DNA of 64,000 bases from Mytilisepta virgata (Eukaryota > Mollusca > Bivalvia > Mytilida > Mytilidae). Positions 36,365 to 48,555 of the stretch are shown piece by piece. The stretch is taken from contig CM051516.1 of assembly GCA_028015205.1 (NCBI GenBank), forward strand, positions 49,790,230 to 49,854,229, read 5' to 3'. Within the stretch, counting starts at the first letter, position 1. Each line of letters begins with the position of its first letter. The notes beneath the pieces were generated by a model that was not told the origin of the DNA, searched no databases, and saw only the letters and a list, made by a program, of their open reading frames with translations. Made by a program: the position numbers and the translations under genes.

Positions 36365-37440
36365 CCCATTTTATGATTATGATATGTCCTAAGATGGTCT
36401 TAGGACATGCCCTAGTGAGTTGAATTCGAAGTGTCATACACGCTTTCATACTTTAAAGAGTTCAAAGGCAAATACCGTGCATCTTTTTCATATAAATGTG
36501 AAGATCTTTAACAAATTTTATTAAGACAAAAACAATGCACGTATGAATATGAGCAAGCGTTACCGTACAAATGCAGAACTACAGACACTAGCTAATGTAA
36601 CAACAAACAGTGCCAAGAAGAGGGCTTGGGAACCATCCTAAATATTTCCTAAAGTTGGGACCATCCTAAGACCATCTTAAGTCACCTAATTTGGTTTCCT
36701 AAACTTAGGACAATTCTTAGGAAAATCCTAAGTTACGACATGCTCGATAAACCCATTTTAGGATTAGGATATGTCCTAAGATGGTCTTAGGACATGCCCT
36801 AGTCCTAAGAGAGCTTCATTAAACAGGCCCCTGGTCCCGTAAGACACTGTCCTAGCAAGGATGTCTTAACTATTGTCCTAAGTTAGGACGTAAAAGAAAA
36901 ATATAGAAAAATGCATTGAATTTAATCAATGAAAATAATTTTGATAAGATGAATAATTATAATTATGATTTTTATAATTATATAGATAATAGATAATAAT
37001 TAAATAGTAATTGTACATTTAAACTTTGTTAAAATAAACGAAACAAAATAATAAAAAAAACCGTTTCTAAAAGAATTCAAAAATATATCAACTAAATATA
37101 TAATATATTATATACGGTAAAAATCATTATGTCTTTCAGTGAGTTGAATTCGAAGTGTCATACACGCTTTCATACTTTAAAGAGTTCAAAGGCAAATATC
37201 GTGCATCTTTTTCATATAAATATGAAGATCTTTAACATATTTTATTAAGACAAAAACAATGCACGTATGAATATGAGCAAGCGTTACCGTACAAATGCAG
37301 AACTACAGACACTAACTAATGTAACAACAAACAGTGCCAAGAAGAGGACTTGGGAAGCATCCTAAATATTTCCTAAAGTAAGCTCCATCTTAAGTCACCT
37401 AATTTGGTTTCCTAAACTTATTTCACTGTCAAATCTAACA
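36365..37440 (+). repeat. two direct copies of a CCTAAG-type TIR element
   Basis: A segment starting gtgagttgaattcgaagtgt occurs at 36415-36660 and again at 37138-37385, nearly identical. Between them are ends rich in cctaagatggtcttaggac and tcattaaacaggcccctgg. 36895-37440 is also present inverted at 39740-40270. No coding content. Confidence 0.75.
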
Positions 37441-38437
37441 TAATATAATATAGCATAAAAAAATAATATTAAGATCATTGAAGAAGTATGGCTGTCACAA
37501 TAAACACGGTTCATCAGGTACTCATGAAGGGCAATTAATGCTCAAATAAAATGTCTAATATAAAAATTGTAAAGCCAAAACCATATAAAGCCAAAGCTGT
37601 ATATGTTCACCAAGAAAAAACTCCTTAGACGCCATGAAATTTAATGATTTTTATGACGGTAAATTTTAACTTATACGCGCTAGTTTTTGTCGATCTTGTT
37701 TTCATATGAAGCTATGTTATGAAAGGACTACTACTGATGAAATAGAAGGCACGTAGTAGCCCAGTCCTTTAATTTCATTTTCAGATAATAGATGATGATG
37801 TACTGTCTCTTAATAATCGTAACTGTAAGGATTATCTACATCTCACTAACCCAATGGACTTGATATTAACCAACACATCCATTTCTGATTCATACCTAGA
37901 TTACGTTACTGCATGTGATTGTTTATTGACTGTCCTGATAGACCAAAGTTATTGTCACATATACCTCCAAGACAAGGTTATGTTCAATTGTGTTAATATC
38001 ATCACTTCAGATGTGTTACGGTCGTAATTAATAATAAAATACTTTGATACCAATTTTGGTGCACAAGATATACACGTTTCTTCGATTTACGACACTCAAG
38101 TTGTGCTCTAAGCCTAAAATGTTGAAAACCAAAACAACGATCCAAAAAGTTGAGGAGCAAATTCAAAAATGCCAAAATTTCCAAAAGGGATAAAGCCAAA
38201 CCGTCTAAGGACAGAGCTATGCACGAGGGAGATACTCCTTAGTAAAACGTTTCTTTCTCACAATTAAGAATATAGATATCTTTAGTAGATTTCACGTGTT
38301 ATTGGAATTGCTTCTTCACTGCACTTAACACTATATCGATCTCCTAGCAATATGAAGGACGGAGCAGGACATGCTTAACCATCCTGAGCACATTATAAGT
38401 ACGTTAGTTTTTACGCTGTCTTGTTCTTATTTTGTTC
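37441..38437. other. no recognised gene; one 60-bp dispersed repeat
   Basis: Contains the GTGCACATTTCGTCGA-family copy at 38044-38112 (ccaattttggtgcacaagat to ttgtgctctaag). Nothing else supported. Confidence 0.5.
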
Positions 38438-38548
38438 GGTTTGCCCTGTGTTTTCTACGTGTTTGGTTTGCCCTGTGTTTTCTACTTGTTTAGTTTGCCA
38501 TGTGTTTACTACTTGTTTGGTTTGCCATGTGTTTTCTACTTTTTTGGT
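38438..38548 (+). repeat. 27-bp minisatellite
   Basis: About four copies of a unit beginning ggtttgccctgtgttttcta. One frame repeats a nine-residue phrase (CPVFSTCLV), which is a product of the repeat, not evidence of a protein. Confidence 0.85.
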
Positions 38549-38897
38549 TGTGTCTTTGTCATGTTTGTGGTATAATTTGTTTGCTATGTTAATGTTCTCA
38601 GGAGTTCGCCTTTGTCTTTATATTTTGGTCTTGTGGAATTTGCCCATTGTATAATAAGTGCGGTTTCTTTTTCCGATAATTTGAAATATTAGCAATTGTG
38701 CTGTGATATCTTCGGGAAATTGAGTTCTTTCGGTTTAACCAATATAAATTTTAAATTAATAATTTTATCACCACTGCATGATTGTCAACATTTCGACAAA
38801 TTGTACCGGAAGTGCAGTGCTTTTTTGGCTTTAGTCCTTTGGCATTTGAATTTGCTATCCTGGATTTTATGTTATTTGTTTCAACATTTTAAACTTT

Positions 38898-39222
38898 GAA
38901 CTTAACTGATGAGGCGTAAGTCAACGAAATGTACACGTCTCGTGCATTAAAATTAGTATCATATGGAACATTTATCATTTATACCTCTTTACTTAGATGA
39001 TTTTGAATGACTTTTTAGGTAATTTTTTAATTATCTGCTCTTCAGTAATCTTAATATTGTAACAGGTTTAATAGCACACTATTCGTGAGTCATACTTTTG
39101 TAATTAATTTGAATTTAACTCTTCTCAATACAAATATTCAGTTATTTTAGGCGTTGATCACAAATGACGAGTCGTAAATCGACGAAATGTGCACATCTTG
39201 TGCATCAAAATTGGTAACAAGA
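38898..39222 (-). repeat. two inverted copies of the 60-bp dispersed repeat
   Basis: 38898-38961 (ggcgtaagtcaacgaaatgt, cgtgcattaaaattag) and 39153-39222 (gagtcgtaaatcgacgaaat, gtgcacatcttgtgcat) are reverse-complement copies of 10024-10083. An A-rich dispersed segment follows at 39300-39480. Confidence 0.7.
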
Positions 39223-39579
39223 ATATTATTGTTTACAAAGTTTAGCTTGTTTTCAAAATGTTAGGCATTTTCTAAGTGAACAGAATTTATTGCAAGTTTA
39301 TCGGAATGAATAAGATAATAGGGAAAGTTAAAAAAAATCGAAATCAAAAGATTAGGCCAAATCGTGAGAATGCAAATTAAAAGCAAATAACATGAATAAA
39401 TACCACAAAGATATAAAAGAGGATAAATAACATATAGCAAAGCCAAACTAAAAAGAATTAGAACGAGAGAGCACAAAATCCATTTATCACTAGCAACGTG
39501 ACCTCCTACAAGTCAGGTGCTCTTAAATATTAAACATATCCTGGGGTCAGGTTTTCGAAGATGTCTTACGGGACCCTGG

Positions 39580-40421
39580 GGCCTGTTTAACGAAGCTCTC
39601 TTGGGACTAGGACATGTCCTAAGACCATCTTAGGACATATCCTAATCCTAAAATGAATTTATCGAGCATGTCGTAACTTAGGATTTTCCTAAGAATTGTC
39701 CTAAGTTTAGGAAACCAAATTAGGTGACTTAAGATGGTCTTAGGATGGTCCCAACTTTAATTTTAGGATGGTTCCCAAGCCCTCTTCTTGGCACTGTTTG
39801 TTGTTACATTAATTAGTGTCTGTAGTTCTGCATCTGTAAACTCTTTCTCATATTCATACGTGTATTGTTTTTTTTTTTTTTTTTTTTTTTTTTGTCTTAA
39901 TAAAATATGTTAAAGATCTTCATATTTATATGAAAAAGATGCACGAGATTTGCCTTTGAACTCTTTAAAATATGAAAACGTGTATGACACTTCGAATTCA
40001 ATTCACTGAAAGACATAATGATTTTACAGTATATAATATATTATATATTTTGTTGATATATTAATGAATTCTTTTAGAAACGGTTTTTTTTTTATTATTT
40101 TGTTTCTTTTATTTTAATGAAGTTTAAATGTACAATTACTATTTAATTATTATCTATTATCTATTATCTATATAATTATAAAAATCATAATTACAATTAT
40201 TCATCTTTATCAAAATTATTTTCATTGGTTAAATTCAATGCATTTTTCTATATTTTTTTTATATTTTTCTCTTACGTCCTAACTTAGGACAATAGTTAGG
40301 ACAGTCCTAAGATAGCTTCGATGGGTATGCTGAGACATGTCCTAAGTCGGTCCGGGAGTCGGTCCTAACTTGATCCTAAATCTTAGAACCGATCTTAGGA
40401 CAGCTTCGATAAACAGGGGCC
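39580..40421 (-). mobile_element. non-autonomous TIR element (CCTAAG family), inverted copy of 36.9-37.4 kb
   Basis: The ends GGGGCCTGTTTAACGAAGC (39578) and gcttcgataaacaggggcc (to 40421) are inverted. Subterminal stretches are packed with cctaag/cttagg words. The middle (39740-40270) is the reverse complement of 36895-37440. It includes a T run (39870-39893) and no transposase. Confidence 0.75.
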
Positions 40422-41060
40422 AGGTTTTCGAAGATATCTTATGACTACGACATATCGTAAGATGGTCTTACGACGTGTCGCAGTCATAAAATATGTTTTC
40501 GAACGGGTCACAACTTGCGAAATGTCACAAAATCTGTCACAAAGTTACGACACCAAAGAAGGTGTCGTAAGATGGTCTTATGATGTATAGAAGCACGAAT
40601 AATTCGTTAAGCAGGAATTTGAATGTTCGAACCCTAGGTATTTCTTATTCATATTAAAATAGAGTAGACCGATAAACTTTTACAATGGTTTTATTGATCC
40701 ATGTTAATAGATTGTCATATTCCATAATTGATTTACGTGTACAGTTAACGTATATGCATTAATCATTTTAAAGCTATTTTTTTTAAAACTTAAATTAATT
40801 AAACGTTCCTTTTAATTTTTTTCTTCTTTCAGTTACATGTACCTTTTTTAGTTAAATTGCATGCTTTGTTAAATCATTAAAATATTTCATTATTTGTCGT
40901 TACTGACTTGCAATGGTCATACGATCGTAGTAACTTTGATTGTCTTAGGATACCTTTGTTTTACATCATACGATAGGTCGAAAGACTATCATAACTAAGT
41001 CGTAAGTAATGTCATAAGATATGTCTTAAAATCAACCTTACGATACTTTCGAAAACCTGG
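40420..41060. mobile_element. second TIR element with CCAGGTTTTCGAAG ends
   Basis: CCAGGTTTTCGAAGATATC at 40420 faces gatactttcgaaaacctgg ending 41060. Subterminal words such as cgtaagatggtcttacgac are palindromic. A fragment of the same left end (caggttttcgaagatgtc) sits at 39548, left of the neighbouring element. Confidence 0.75.
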
Positions 41061-41204
41061 TCCCTGGCCCCTGTTCTATTAACGGCGGCACAAATCGCGT
41101 TGCAAGTGTGTATATATAATACATGTAATATCTGGTGAAAGTCCAGTGAGGTGCAATTGTGGGAAACCATTTTTCTCGTTCTTGTGAATAATTCATGAAC
41201 AAGA

Positions 41205-41390
41205 GGCCGTGTTAACGAAGATGTCCTAAGACTGAGACATGTCCTAAGATTGTCTTACGACATGTCCTAGTCCTAAGTCATGTTATCGAAGCTATCCTAA
41301 GATAGGACGTCCTAAAGTTATTATGTAGAAATGGGTGTCTTAAGACCATCCTAAGATGGTCCTAATAGTTAGGATTGATTATTGTAATAT
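41205..41390 (+). repeat. fragment of a CCTAAG-type element
   Basis: Starts gaggccgtgttaacgaagat and carries cctaagactgagacatgtcc and related words, but no matching right end was found. Confidence 0.55.
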
Positions 41391-41859
41391 AAACAACAAG
41401 CATGGATGCTGTGCGCATGTACTTTAGAAACAGATACAACCTTTTAAATTAAAGTTTTAGATTTGTAGTGCACAAACTTTTTGCCGGACAGAACACCGTA
41501 CAATATACACACAGTAGGCACTTTAATTAAATATATTGTAGTATTTCATTTCATTCTGATATATAACATATATAGGTAACTCATCATTTTTTCACAGTAA
41601 GGAGAGCAAATATAAAATTCTGTAAAAATTACTTGAAGACTATTTCAAAATTATAATTTTTTACACCAATACCGGTCAAGCAATTAACAAACAAACAAGC
41701 AACATTAATAATAAAAAATAAACAAAATCTTTAAAATATCAGTATTAGTTATGGTGCCTTTGACCGACAAGGACCTCATTTTCGCAATTCTAATGACTTC
41801 TTTATAAAGACACAAATCTCCTCTCATGAGCAGTGAGAGCCTTGGTTAGTTTTACAATT

Positions 41860-42616
41860 AAACCGAGGACTTTTTTATCCTGCTGTCTAAAATATATGTA
41901 CCATCACCCAATTTTAACATATAACCAGCGATCGTATTTGCTTTTCTCAGTTGAGAAAATTTCAAAGTATTTTGGTGTTTATTATAATATTTGTTTAAAA
42001 AGCGTTTACGATATTCATCTTAAGCTCTTCATTCCAAAATAAAAATGGTACTCGTCGCTTAAATTTTGATAATTGCATAAATTACAATAACGATTTTGTC
42101 TATCAATGTTTTGCCATCTTCCAGTTTCAGTAGGTAAAAAGTGGTTTGTAGTTCTAAATCTACACATTTGTATTTCATCACTTTTACCAAAATATTAAGA
42201 TATTCTTCAAATTTAAACTCCGTTTTAAAAAATCTATAATTTAATGATTTAGATGAGTCAGTCATAGAAGAGTGCCAGTTTTGTAAAAACTGGTCAAACA
42301 AACGTTGCTTCACGGTTATTTTCAAATCATTTTGGTTTCTGAAATTTTATGTGTCCCACGTAAAAGAAAAACCACAGGTATCCAGGGTGTTTTTAATGAA
42401 ATGGATCCAGCTTAACCGGTTATTGCCTTGTTCATGTAATTTCCGGGAAAGCCGATATAATATATTTGAGATCTTTGTTTCCTTGCCAGCTACGAGCCGC
42501 GACCAGTAAGCAATACAACGCACTTTTATATCTATATAAATAGGGTATCTCCCAAGTTCCCCATATATCATATAGGTTGGAGTAGATGATTTTAAATTCA
42601 AAAGGGTTTTACACAA
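41860..42616 (-). pseudogene. C-terminal remnant of a LINE-type ORF2
   Basis: On the minus strand, 42616-42347 reads MIYGELGRYPIYIDIKVR and SWIHFIKNTLDTCGFSFTW; after a frame change 42325-42059 continues (FDQFLQNWHSSMTDSS, FYLLKLEDGK). Another frame change gives RYCNLCNYQNLSDEYHF near 42040-42100, the CxxC...DExHF zinc-type ending common in LINE polyproteins. More tail (KYYNKHQNTLKFSQL type) follows to about 41870. The RT catalytic core is missing, so it is a 5'-truncated, frameshifted relic, cut at 42616 by the TIR element that starts at 42617. Confidence 0.7.
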
Positions 42617-43279
42617 GGGGCCTGTTTAATGAAACTATCCTAAGATCGGTCCTAAGACATGTCTTAGGACAAAAGTTAGTATGATCTTATGACACGTCTA
42701 AGTCGTTCATCAAAGCCATCTTAGGATTATCTCAAGTAAGAATGTCCTAACGATGTTTTAATGACGTAAATTGTTTAAAAATGAAAAAGATTGAATTCTA
42801 CATCATATCTGCAGTCAGAACACGATTTCAACAATATATAAACAAAAAAGATAATATTTAGTATTGTTAATTATTTAATTGCTTCATTAAAAAAAATCAT
42901 ATATAACTCCGCAAAGACGATATCAATAAAAGTTATTATATTAACAATACCATTTATTATAAAATATTAAAAATAAACAAATTAAAAAATAACTATAAGA
43001 TTGAAGTGAGACGAATTCCATAAGTTCAAAACGTCAGTTGTTTCAATGATTTCAAAAGGAAATCACGTGCAAAAAAACAATACAGCATTTTTTTTTATTC
43101 ATGATCAAGTTTAGGACCATACTAAGACACATGTTTGGATGTCCTAAGTTTAGGACGAAATCAAAGATGCATATAACTTTTATACATGTTCGATAAACCG
43201 ACATAAGATTAAGATGTGTCTTAAGATGGTTTTATGACACATACTCTTAGTCCTAAGACAGCTTCGTTAAACATGCCCT
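42617..43279. mobile_element. non-autonomous TIR element (CCTAAG family)
   Basis: Begins GGGGCCTGTTTAATGAAAC (42617) and ends cttcgttaaacatgccct (43279), inverted to each other and like the ends at 39580-40421. The interior is AT-rich and differs from that copy. No ORF. Confidence 0.7.
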
Positions 43280-43439
43280 AGAGCTCAGGATAGATACGAT
43301 GGAAGGGGATTTGAGTACTCATAAAACATTTTTAACCACACCACAGCTCAGTGTATTTACCAAAATTATCCAAATTATCCCGATTCTTTGTGTTTAATTC
43401 TATTTTGTGCACTTTTTATTATTTTTTTTTGTCAGTTGG

Positions 43440-43715
43440 TCTGTCGATTGTTATCAACTTTGTTTATTATTTGTAGACATTATAAAATATCATGATATTT
43501 AAATAATATCCCCGGTATTATATTAAATTTAAGTCGGAAGCTCCGCAATTGTCACATTGTTCTCTGTTCTATATCTATTAAAAGTAAAACTGTTTACAAT
43601 AGCATACAATTCATGAATAATTGATATTTTACTAATTTGATTTTACATTGATAATATGGTCTTTTCAAAATTTGCCAATTATATAATTATACATTATTAC
43701 AGAATCGTTCAAGCT
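43440..43715 (+). repeat. dispersed repeat, pair of 11240-11575
   Basis: Collinear with 11240-11575 (tctgtcgattg, attaaatttaagtcggaagc, ctaatttgattttacattga, atggtcttttcaa). No coding content. Confidence 0.55.
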
Positions 43716-43824
43716 CTCCGTCAAGGATTTTATGGGATGATTGTTTACCAATAAACATGTTTATTCCCGCTATATCATATATGTGCCTGTTCAAACCGTG
43801 CATGGCTATGGCGTGTCAAACGTT

Positions 43825-44310
43825 GCAATATTCACAAATAACAAAATATATGTTCATAAAATTAAATAATTATTCGTAAAAACGAATATATGTTCATAAA
43901 AAATATATATATATATTCAATAAATCAAAATTTGTGTTCATAAAATAAAATATATATGCATAAAACATAAATATATGTTCATAAATGAATATCTGTTCAT
44001 AAAAAAAAATTCATATATGTTCATAAAAAAATTCATATATGTTCATAAAGACAAATAATTGTTCATAACAATTAAATATGTATTCAAGAAAACAAAATAT
44101 GTATTCAAGAAAACAAAATATGTATTCATAAAATCAAAATATTAACTCAAAAAATCAAAATATTGATTCATAAAATTCAGTAATTGTTCATAAAAAAAAT
44201 ATATATGTTCATACAAATAAATAATTGTTCATAAAAGTTAAATATTTATAATTACGCTCAATAATTTGATCATGGGATAGCTCGTTTCTTTTGTCACAGT
44301 GTATTTGATC
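43825..44310 (+). repeat. degenerate tandem repeat of GTTCATAAAA units
   Basis: Many units of the form (t)atgttcataaaa with A/T-rich spacers, spacing roughly 17-25 bases. It ends in the segment shared with 4048-4100. Confidence 0.75.
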
Positions 44311-44478
44311 AAATACACTGCTACAAAAGCAAAAGCAACGAGGTATTCCATGGTGCAAATTATTTAATTTAAGAATATATATTTAACTTTTATGAACAAT
44401 TATTTTAAGAAATACATCAAATCTAATTATACATCTTATATCCAAACTTAGTGCCAATGACAAAATATGATGGAAAAT

Positions 44479-45065
44479 ATGGTACCTTCCAGCCCGATAT
44501 AATGAGAACTGTGATATGAACCTATCTGGAAACTTTTGCCAGCTTTTTATCCCTTGTCAATCGAGTGTAATTAACGGTCACCGTATGAGAGGTAGGTTAT
44601 ATGGCCTAGACCTTTCGTGCAAACTACCGTTTGTCACCTCAAGTGTATTGTAGAGGCGCAGGGGAAATGATGGACTTGTTACGAAATGGTATCTCTCAAA
44701 TTTGTCTCAGGCAGGTACAGTGAAAACCGTGATATGGACTTTTTTGGAAACTTCGGAAGGCTTAACAATCGAGTCTAATTAATGGCCATTGTATGAGAGG
44801 TACATGTAGGTATGACCTAGACCTAGATCTTTCGTACAAACTACCGTTTGCCACCCTAGAGGCGTAGGGGAAATTCTTGACCTGTTACGAAATGGTACCT
44901 TCCAGCCAGACACGGTTAAAACCGTGATATTGACCTATTTGGAAAATTGGGCCATGCTTTAGCAATCGTGTCTAAATAACGGCCGTTATATGAGAGGTAG
45001 TTATGGGCTAGACATTTCGTAAAAACTACCGTTTGATACCCCCCAGAGGCGTAGAGTGAATATAA
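44479..45065 (+). repeat. ~200-bp tandem repeat, three copies
   Basis: Three diverged units, each with ggtaccttccagcc (or variant), accgtgatatggacctattt, gtatgagaggtag, ctagacctttcgt, aaactaccgtttg and agaggcgtagggg in the same order. Marker positions tatgagaggtag at 44584, 44792 and 44989 give a period of about 200. I found no reading frame shared by all copies. Confidence 0.75.
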
Positions 45066-45424
45066 CTTTTTTGTTCCACCTGTAAAGGGTCAACAATTTC
45101 AGACATTTTATTACAATGGGATAAAAGACTGGAATAATTTACCATCTCTCTAAAATGTATCAGGAATTCTGAGGCGTTTAAACCAGGGGACAGAGATTGT
45201 TTGTCTAAAAACAGTAGTAGGGAATGTAGTGATGGTTTTATTTTTTATTAATAATTTATGTGATAGTCTATGATAAGACACTGTTTTACATTTTAATATG
45301 CTAAACTTTTTAAACGTGTCAAAATCATGAATTCTTAAAGTCATTATATAAGTGTTTTACATAATAGGACCCCATTGGAAATAAATATTTATATATAATG
45401 GCTATATGGGTTATCCTAGATTGG

Positions 45425-45426
<2 letters not shown>
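45066..45426. other. no recognised gene
   Basis: AT-rich spacer between the tandem array and the TA microsatellite. A 64-codon minus-strand frame has no domain. Confidence 0.45.

Positions 45427-45492
<66 letters not shown>
45427..45492. repeat. (TA)n microsatellite at Penelope-like 3' end
   Basis: An uninterrupted run of TA dinucleotides directly next to the 3' end of the minus-strand Penelope-like element. The other copy (20.1-21.0 kb) also ends in TATA. Confidence 0.9.
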
Positions 45493-45495
<3 letters not shown>

Positions 45496-45549
45496 ATTTG
45501 CACAACGGTACTAATATAAGCTGGTAATATACGAAGATGATGTTATTAA

Positions 45550-45600
45550 ATCGTGTTGACAAATATTTCGGCTTAACAAATAGCCTTCGTCAGTGTCGAT
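45550..45600 (-). ncRNA. hammerhead-ribozyme-like motif, second copy
   Basis: Reverse-complement copy of 20898-20948 with the same core (CTGACGA, GGCT/AGCC helix, GAAA, GTC) and the same ATCG/CGAT flanking pair. It is identical at all core positions despite divergence elsewhere in the elements. The same deviations apply (extra A, internal loop beside the core). Confidence 0.5.
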
Positions 45601-45993
45601 AGTTTTTACAATACCAAATGTATGTGTAAAAAAAATAACAACCCAAAGATACTAATATTTGATATAGTAAATTTATACTTTGCTGTATACGACGCATTTC
45701 AAGGAGTTACCTCTCATCAGCAGCATTAAAATCGAAACATTTGGAAGACCAAAAACCAAACTTATATTCAACCAAAAATACCGAAATAGGAAGCCAAATT
45801 TCAGCTAAGGAGATCTACCATGTGCAATACAAGGAATGAGCCCTGGGTTCATAATAGCTCAGTAATCCAGGTAAGTTTTGGTATATTGATTTTAATCTCA
45901 GATCTTGAACTTCATAATTTACAACAAAACTCGATACTCAAATATACGTAACTCTGTATATGTATATCCCAAAATGAGTGTAAAATAAAACTG

Positions 45994-46497
45994 TTAATAT
46001 TTATTATTGATGCCGTTTGGATGATGTACATTTAGTTCCTTTATCCAAAAGCTTTCCCGAGCCTGTCGCTGGGCATCACTCCAGTGAATGTTCTGTTCAA
46101 TCACTAGGATTTTCAAGCGGTTAAAGTCATCAAGTTTGTGATCCAATTGTCTGAAATGCTGAGAAACTGGGAGAAGTGGCTTCTTAGAGATATCACTCCA
46201 ATGGTCATTGAGGCGTTTGTTGAAAGGCTGCTTTGACTCACCAACATATTGGAGGCCACAAACCGAACATTCTAGAATGTCAATAACATTCATACTTTTG
46301 CAAGTAACATTGCAAAATATCCTATAGCTCTTTTCGGTTGCCTTACTGTGAAAAGTTGATGAGGGATGCATCTGTAGGCAGTATTTGCAGCGTTTTTCAT
46401 CACACGAGCGACATTCTCTAGAAGTACTTCTATTATCAGACACTTCAGCCCGCACCAGCAGGTTCCGCAGACTATTGGGTTGCCTAAAAGCTATCAT
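45994..46497 (-). pseudogene. Penelope-like GIY-YIG endonuclease domain
   Basis: A single open frame of 167 codons. It reads CKYCLQMHPSS (a Cys pair of the linker), then NVIDILECSVCGLQYVGES at about 46230-46290, then KRLNDHWSDI. The first Tyr of GIY is Asp here (VIDIL against VIYIL in the 20.4-kb copy), a likely damaging change. The ORF ends in the conserved NVHHPNGIN just before TAA. The frame upstream, joining it to RT, is broken near 46640-46780. Confidence 0.8.
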
Positions 46498-46778
46498 GGG
46501 AGGCTGGGGAAAAATCTTGGATTATTTGGAATTCTTTTCAACTGTTTTCCAATGCTCACGAATGACACCGAAGCTGTTTCTGAGAGATGGGTGGTAAGTA
46601 GGAACACATGGAATCCTTTTATTTTTCTTTTTATCTTTCTATTCTAACAGTTTACTCCTTGGAATAGTTTCCGCTTTCTGAAAACTTTTTTGGATAGTTT
46701 TGTGTTTGTAGCCCCTTCTCTTCAAGCGGGTTTCGAGTTGACTCGGTCGTGTTTAGTTGTTTCTGTGTTGGAACAAAA

Positions 46779-47900
46779 TCATTTGACTCTGAGTGTCTGA
46801 CTGTACGGGATGCTCTTAGAACAATGAGCAGGATGGCAACTTTTAGGGGCCAGATACTGGTGAGTGTCAGTAGGCTTAGAATATAGATCTGTGGATATGA
46901 TGCCATCTGTGAGTGAGCTGGAAGTATCGAGGAAGGTGATTTTGGATTTAGATTTCTCATGAGTAAATTTAATACTTGGATTTATGTTGTTGGCATGAGT
47001 GATGAAAGTATCTAAATCCTCGTCACTTTTATTCCATTTCATATCCACATCATCTATAAATCTATACCAGGAAAGCGGTTTTTCGATGGAAGATTCAAGG
47101 AGCTGTTTTTCTAATTTGCCCATAAATATGTTGGCATATGATGGAGCCATTTTGGTGCCCATAGCAGTTCCATTAACTTACAGATAATGATCGTCATCAA
47201 AGGCGAAGTTGTTGTTCTTTAGTACCAACGTGAACATTTTGACCAGGCATTCAGAAGGTGGATATTTTACTGGTCGGGAATTCCAAACTTCTTTACATGC
47301 ATCATTGCCATCTGCATGTGGAATATTCGTGTAGAGGGATGTGACGTCCATAGAGACAAGTGTCGTGTCGGAGGGAAGTGGATTTAAGGCCTACATTTTT
47401 CTTAGATAATCGGTTGTGTCTTTGGTGTGAGATGGTAAGTCTTCAAAATGTTGACGAAGATGGAAGTCAACGAATTCCAATTTTTTTCCGTCGGATGACC
47501 GTTCGCTGAAACAATAGGTCTTCCTGGGTTATTGGCTTTATGAATTTTAGGTAAAAGATAAAATATGCCCGGTTTTGGATTTTCTGGTTTCAAATACTCA
47601 AGAGGTTTTTCATCGATGAAACCATCGTCGTGCATTTCTACCAAACTATCAGTTATTTCTCTGCTGAAAGATGTTGTGGGGTCAGCGTCTTAGTTTTCGG
47701 TAGAACCTTGCATCGCCAAGTTGTCGTTCAGCCTCTTGAATATAAGCAGATTTATCCATGACGACCACTGCACTGCCTTTGTCCGCAGGTTTAATGACGA
47801 TATTGTTGTTGGATCGTAAGTTTTTCAGTGCAGTTCATTGGTAAGAATGTCAAAAGGTTTATTGTTTTCTCTAGTATTTCTAATCATGTCCGACCTAAAA
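46779..47900 (-). pseudogene. Penelope-like reverse transcriptase, fragmented
   Basis: Recognisable pieces in order on the minus strand: KPGIFYLLPKIHKANNPGRP with RPIVSANGHPTEK (47402-47644), then MGTKMAPSYANIFMGKLE and the catalytic RFIDDVDMKW (46779-47162). Upstream, in shifted frames, text for [10 protein letters not shown] and [11 protein letters not shown] can be seen (about 47660-47800). The FIDD box is intact, but at least three frame breaks or stops interrupt the gene. Confidence 0.85.
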
Positions 47901-47940
47901 TTGTCAATAAATGATATATATATATATTGTAGATGTTAAC

Positions 47941-48550
47941 TGTTATGATATTGTAATTATTATGTTTATTTATCTTGGCCTAATTTGTTTTGTGTGGCCT
48001 TATAACATGTATAATATGTTTACATAATACTTATAGTTGTTTACCAAATAATGTTATAACTGCGCAGTTTAGAAATCACTGGAACAATAATAGATACTGA
48101 TGGAATGACTAGAACTTTCTATTTGACTTACGTAATAATTCTGGTGTAATTCAAACTTCTACCATATTCCAGAAGTTTCCGTTCTACAGTATATATACGG
48201 ACAAGAAAGTTAGAGAGCAGAAGAGTATCAGACCAGACGTTAACATTCTTGTGTTCTCAGATGTTGGATTGACAAACTTTTATTTACGTTTCACACATCA
48301 TACTTGACACACTTTTATTTACGTTACATCATACTAGATTGTGACTGATTGGATATAATATTCCGTTTGGATTCCCGCAACAAGAAGAATTCCGGACAAA
48401 GAAAAGACATAGGATTTTGAACAGTTAAGTTGACATTTTATTTTGTGTAATATTTTTTTGTAAACTTGTATATAATAAATTTTGTTAAATTTTATTATTA
48501 ATTTGTGTCTTTTGTTGGCTACAATTTAAAAGGTGATTTCGGCCGTAACA
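47941..48550 (+). repeat. 5' LTR, 610 bp
   Basis: TG...CA ends. A TATA-like box (tatatata, 48190-48197) is followed by text for a probable start region, and aataaa occurs near 48475 as a polyadenylation signal. Over its shared part it matches the 3' LTR closely. Confidence 0.92.
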
Positions 48551-48555
48551 GAAAT

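Larger units (their letters stand above)
45494..47925 (-). mobile_element. Penelope-like retroelement, 5'-truncated and mutated
   Basis: On the minus strand, from about 47925 to 45494: palm-domain RT fragments, a linker, a GIY-YIG endonuclease, a 3' region with a hammerhead-like motif, and a TA tail. The order RT then GIY-YIG is the signature of endonuclease-bearing Penelope-like elements. The N-terminal part is missing; the element starts abruptly next to a TATA run, only 15 bases from the LTR retrotransposon. Frameshifts and stops (for example the TAA just before VNGTAMGTKM near 47176) inactivate it. Confidence 0.85.

Noticed and set aside
38421..38654. Cys-rich repeated frame (CPVFSTCLV)
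   Set aside because: Product of a 27-bp minisatellite; no start context or homology.
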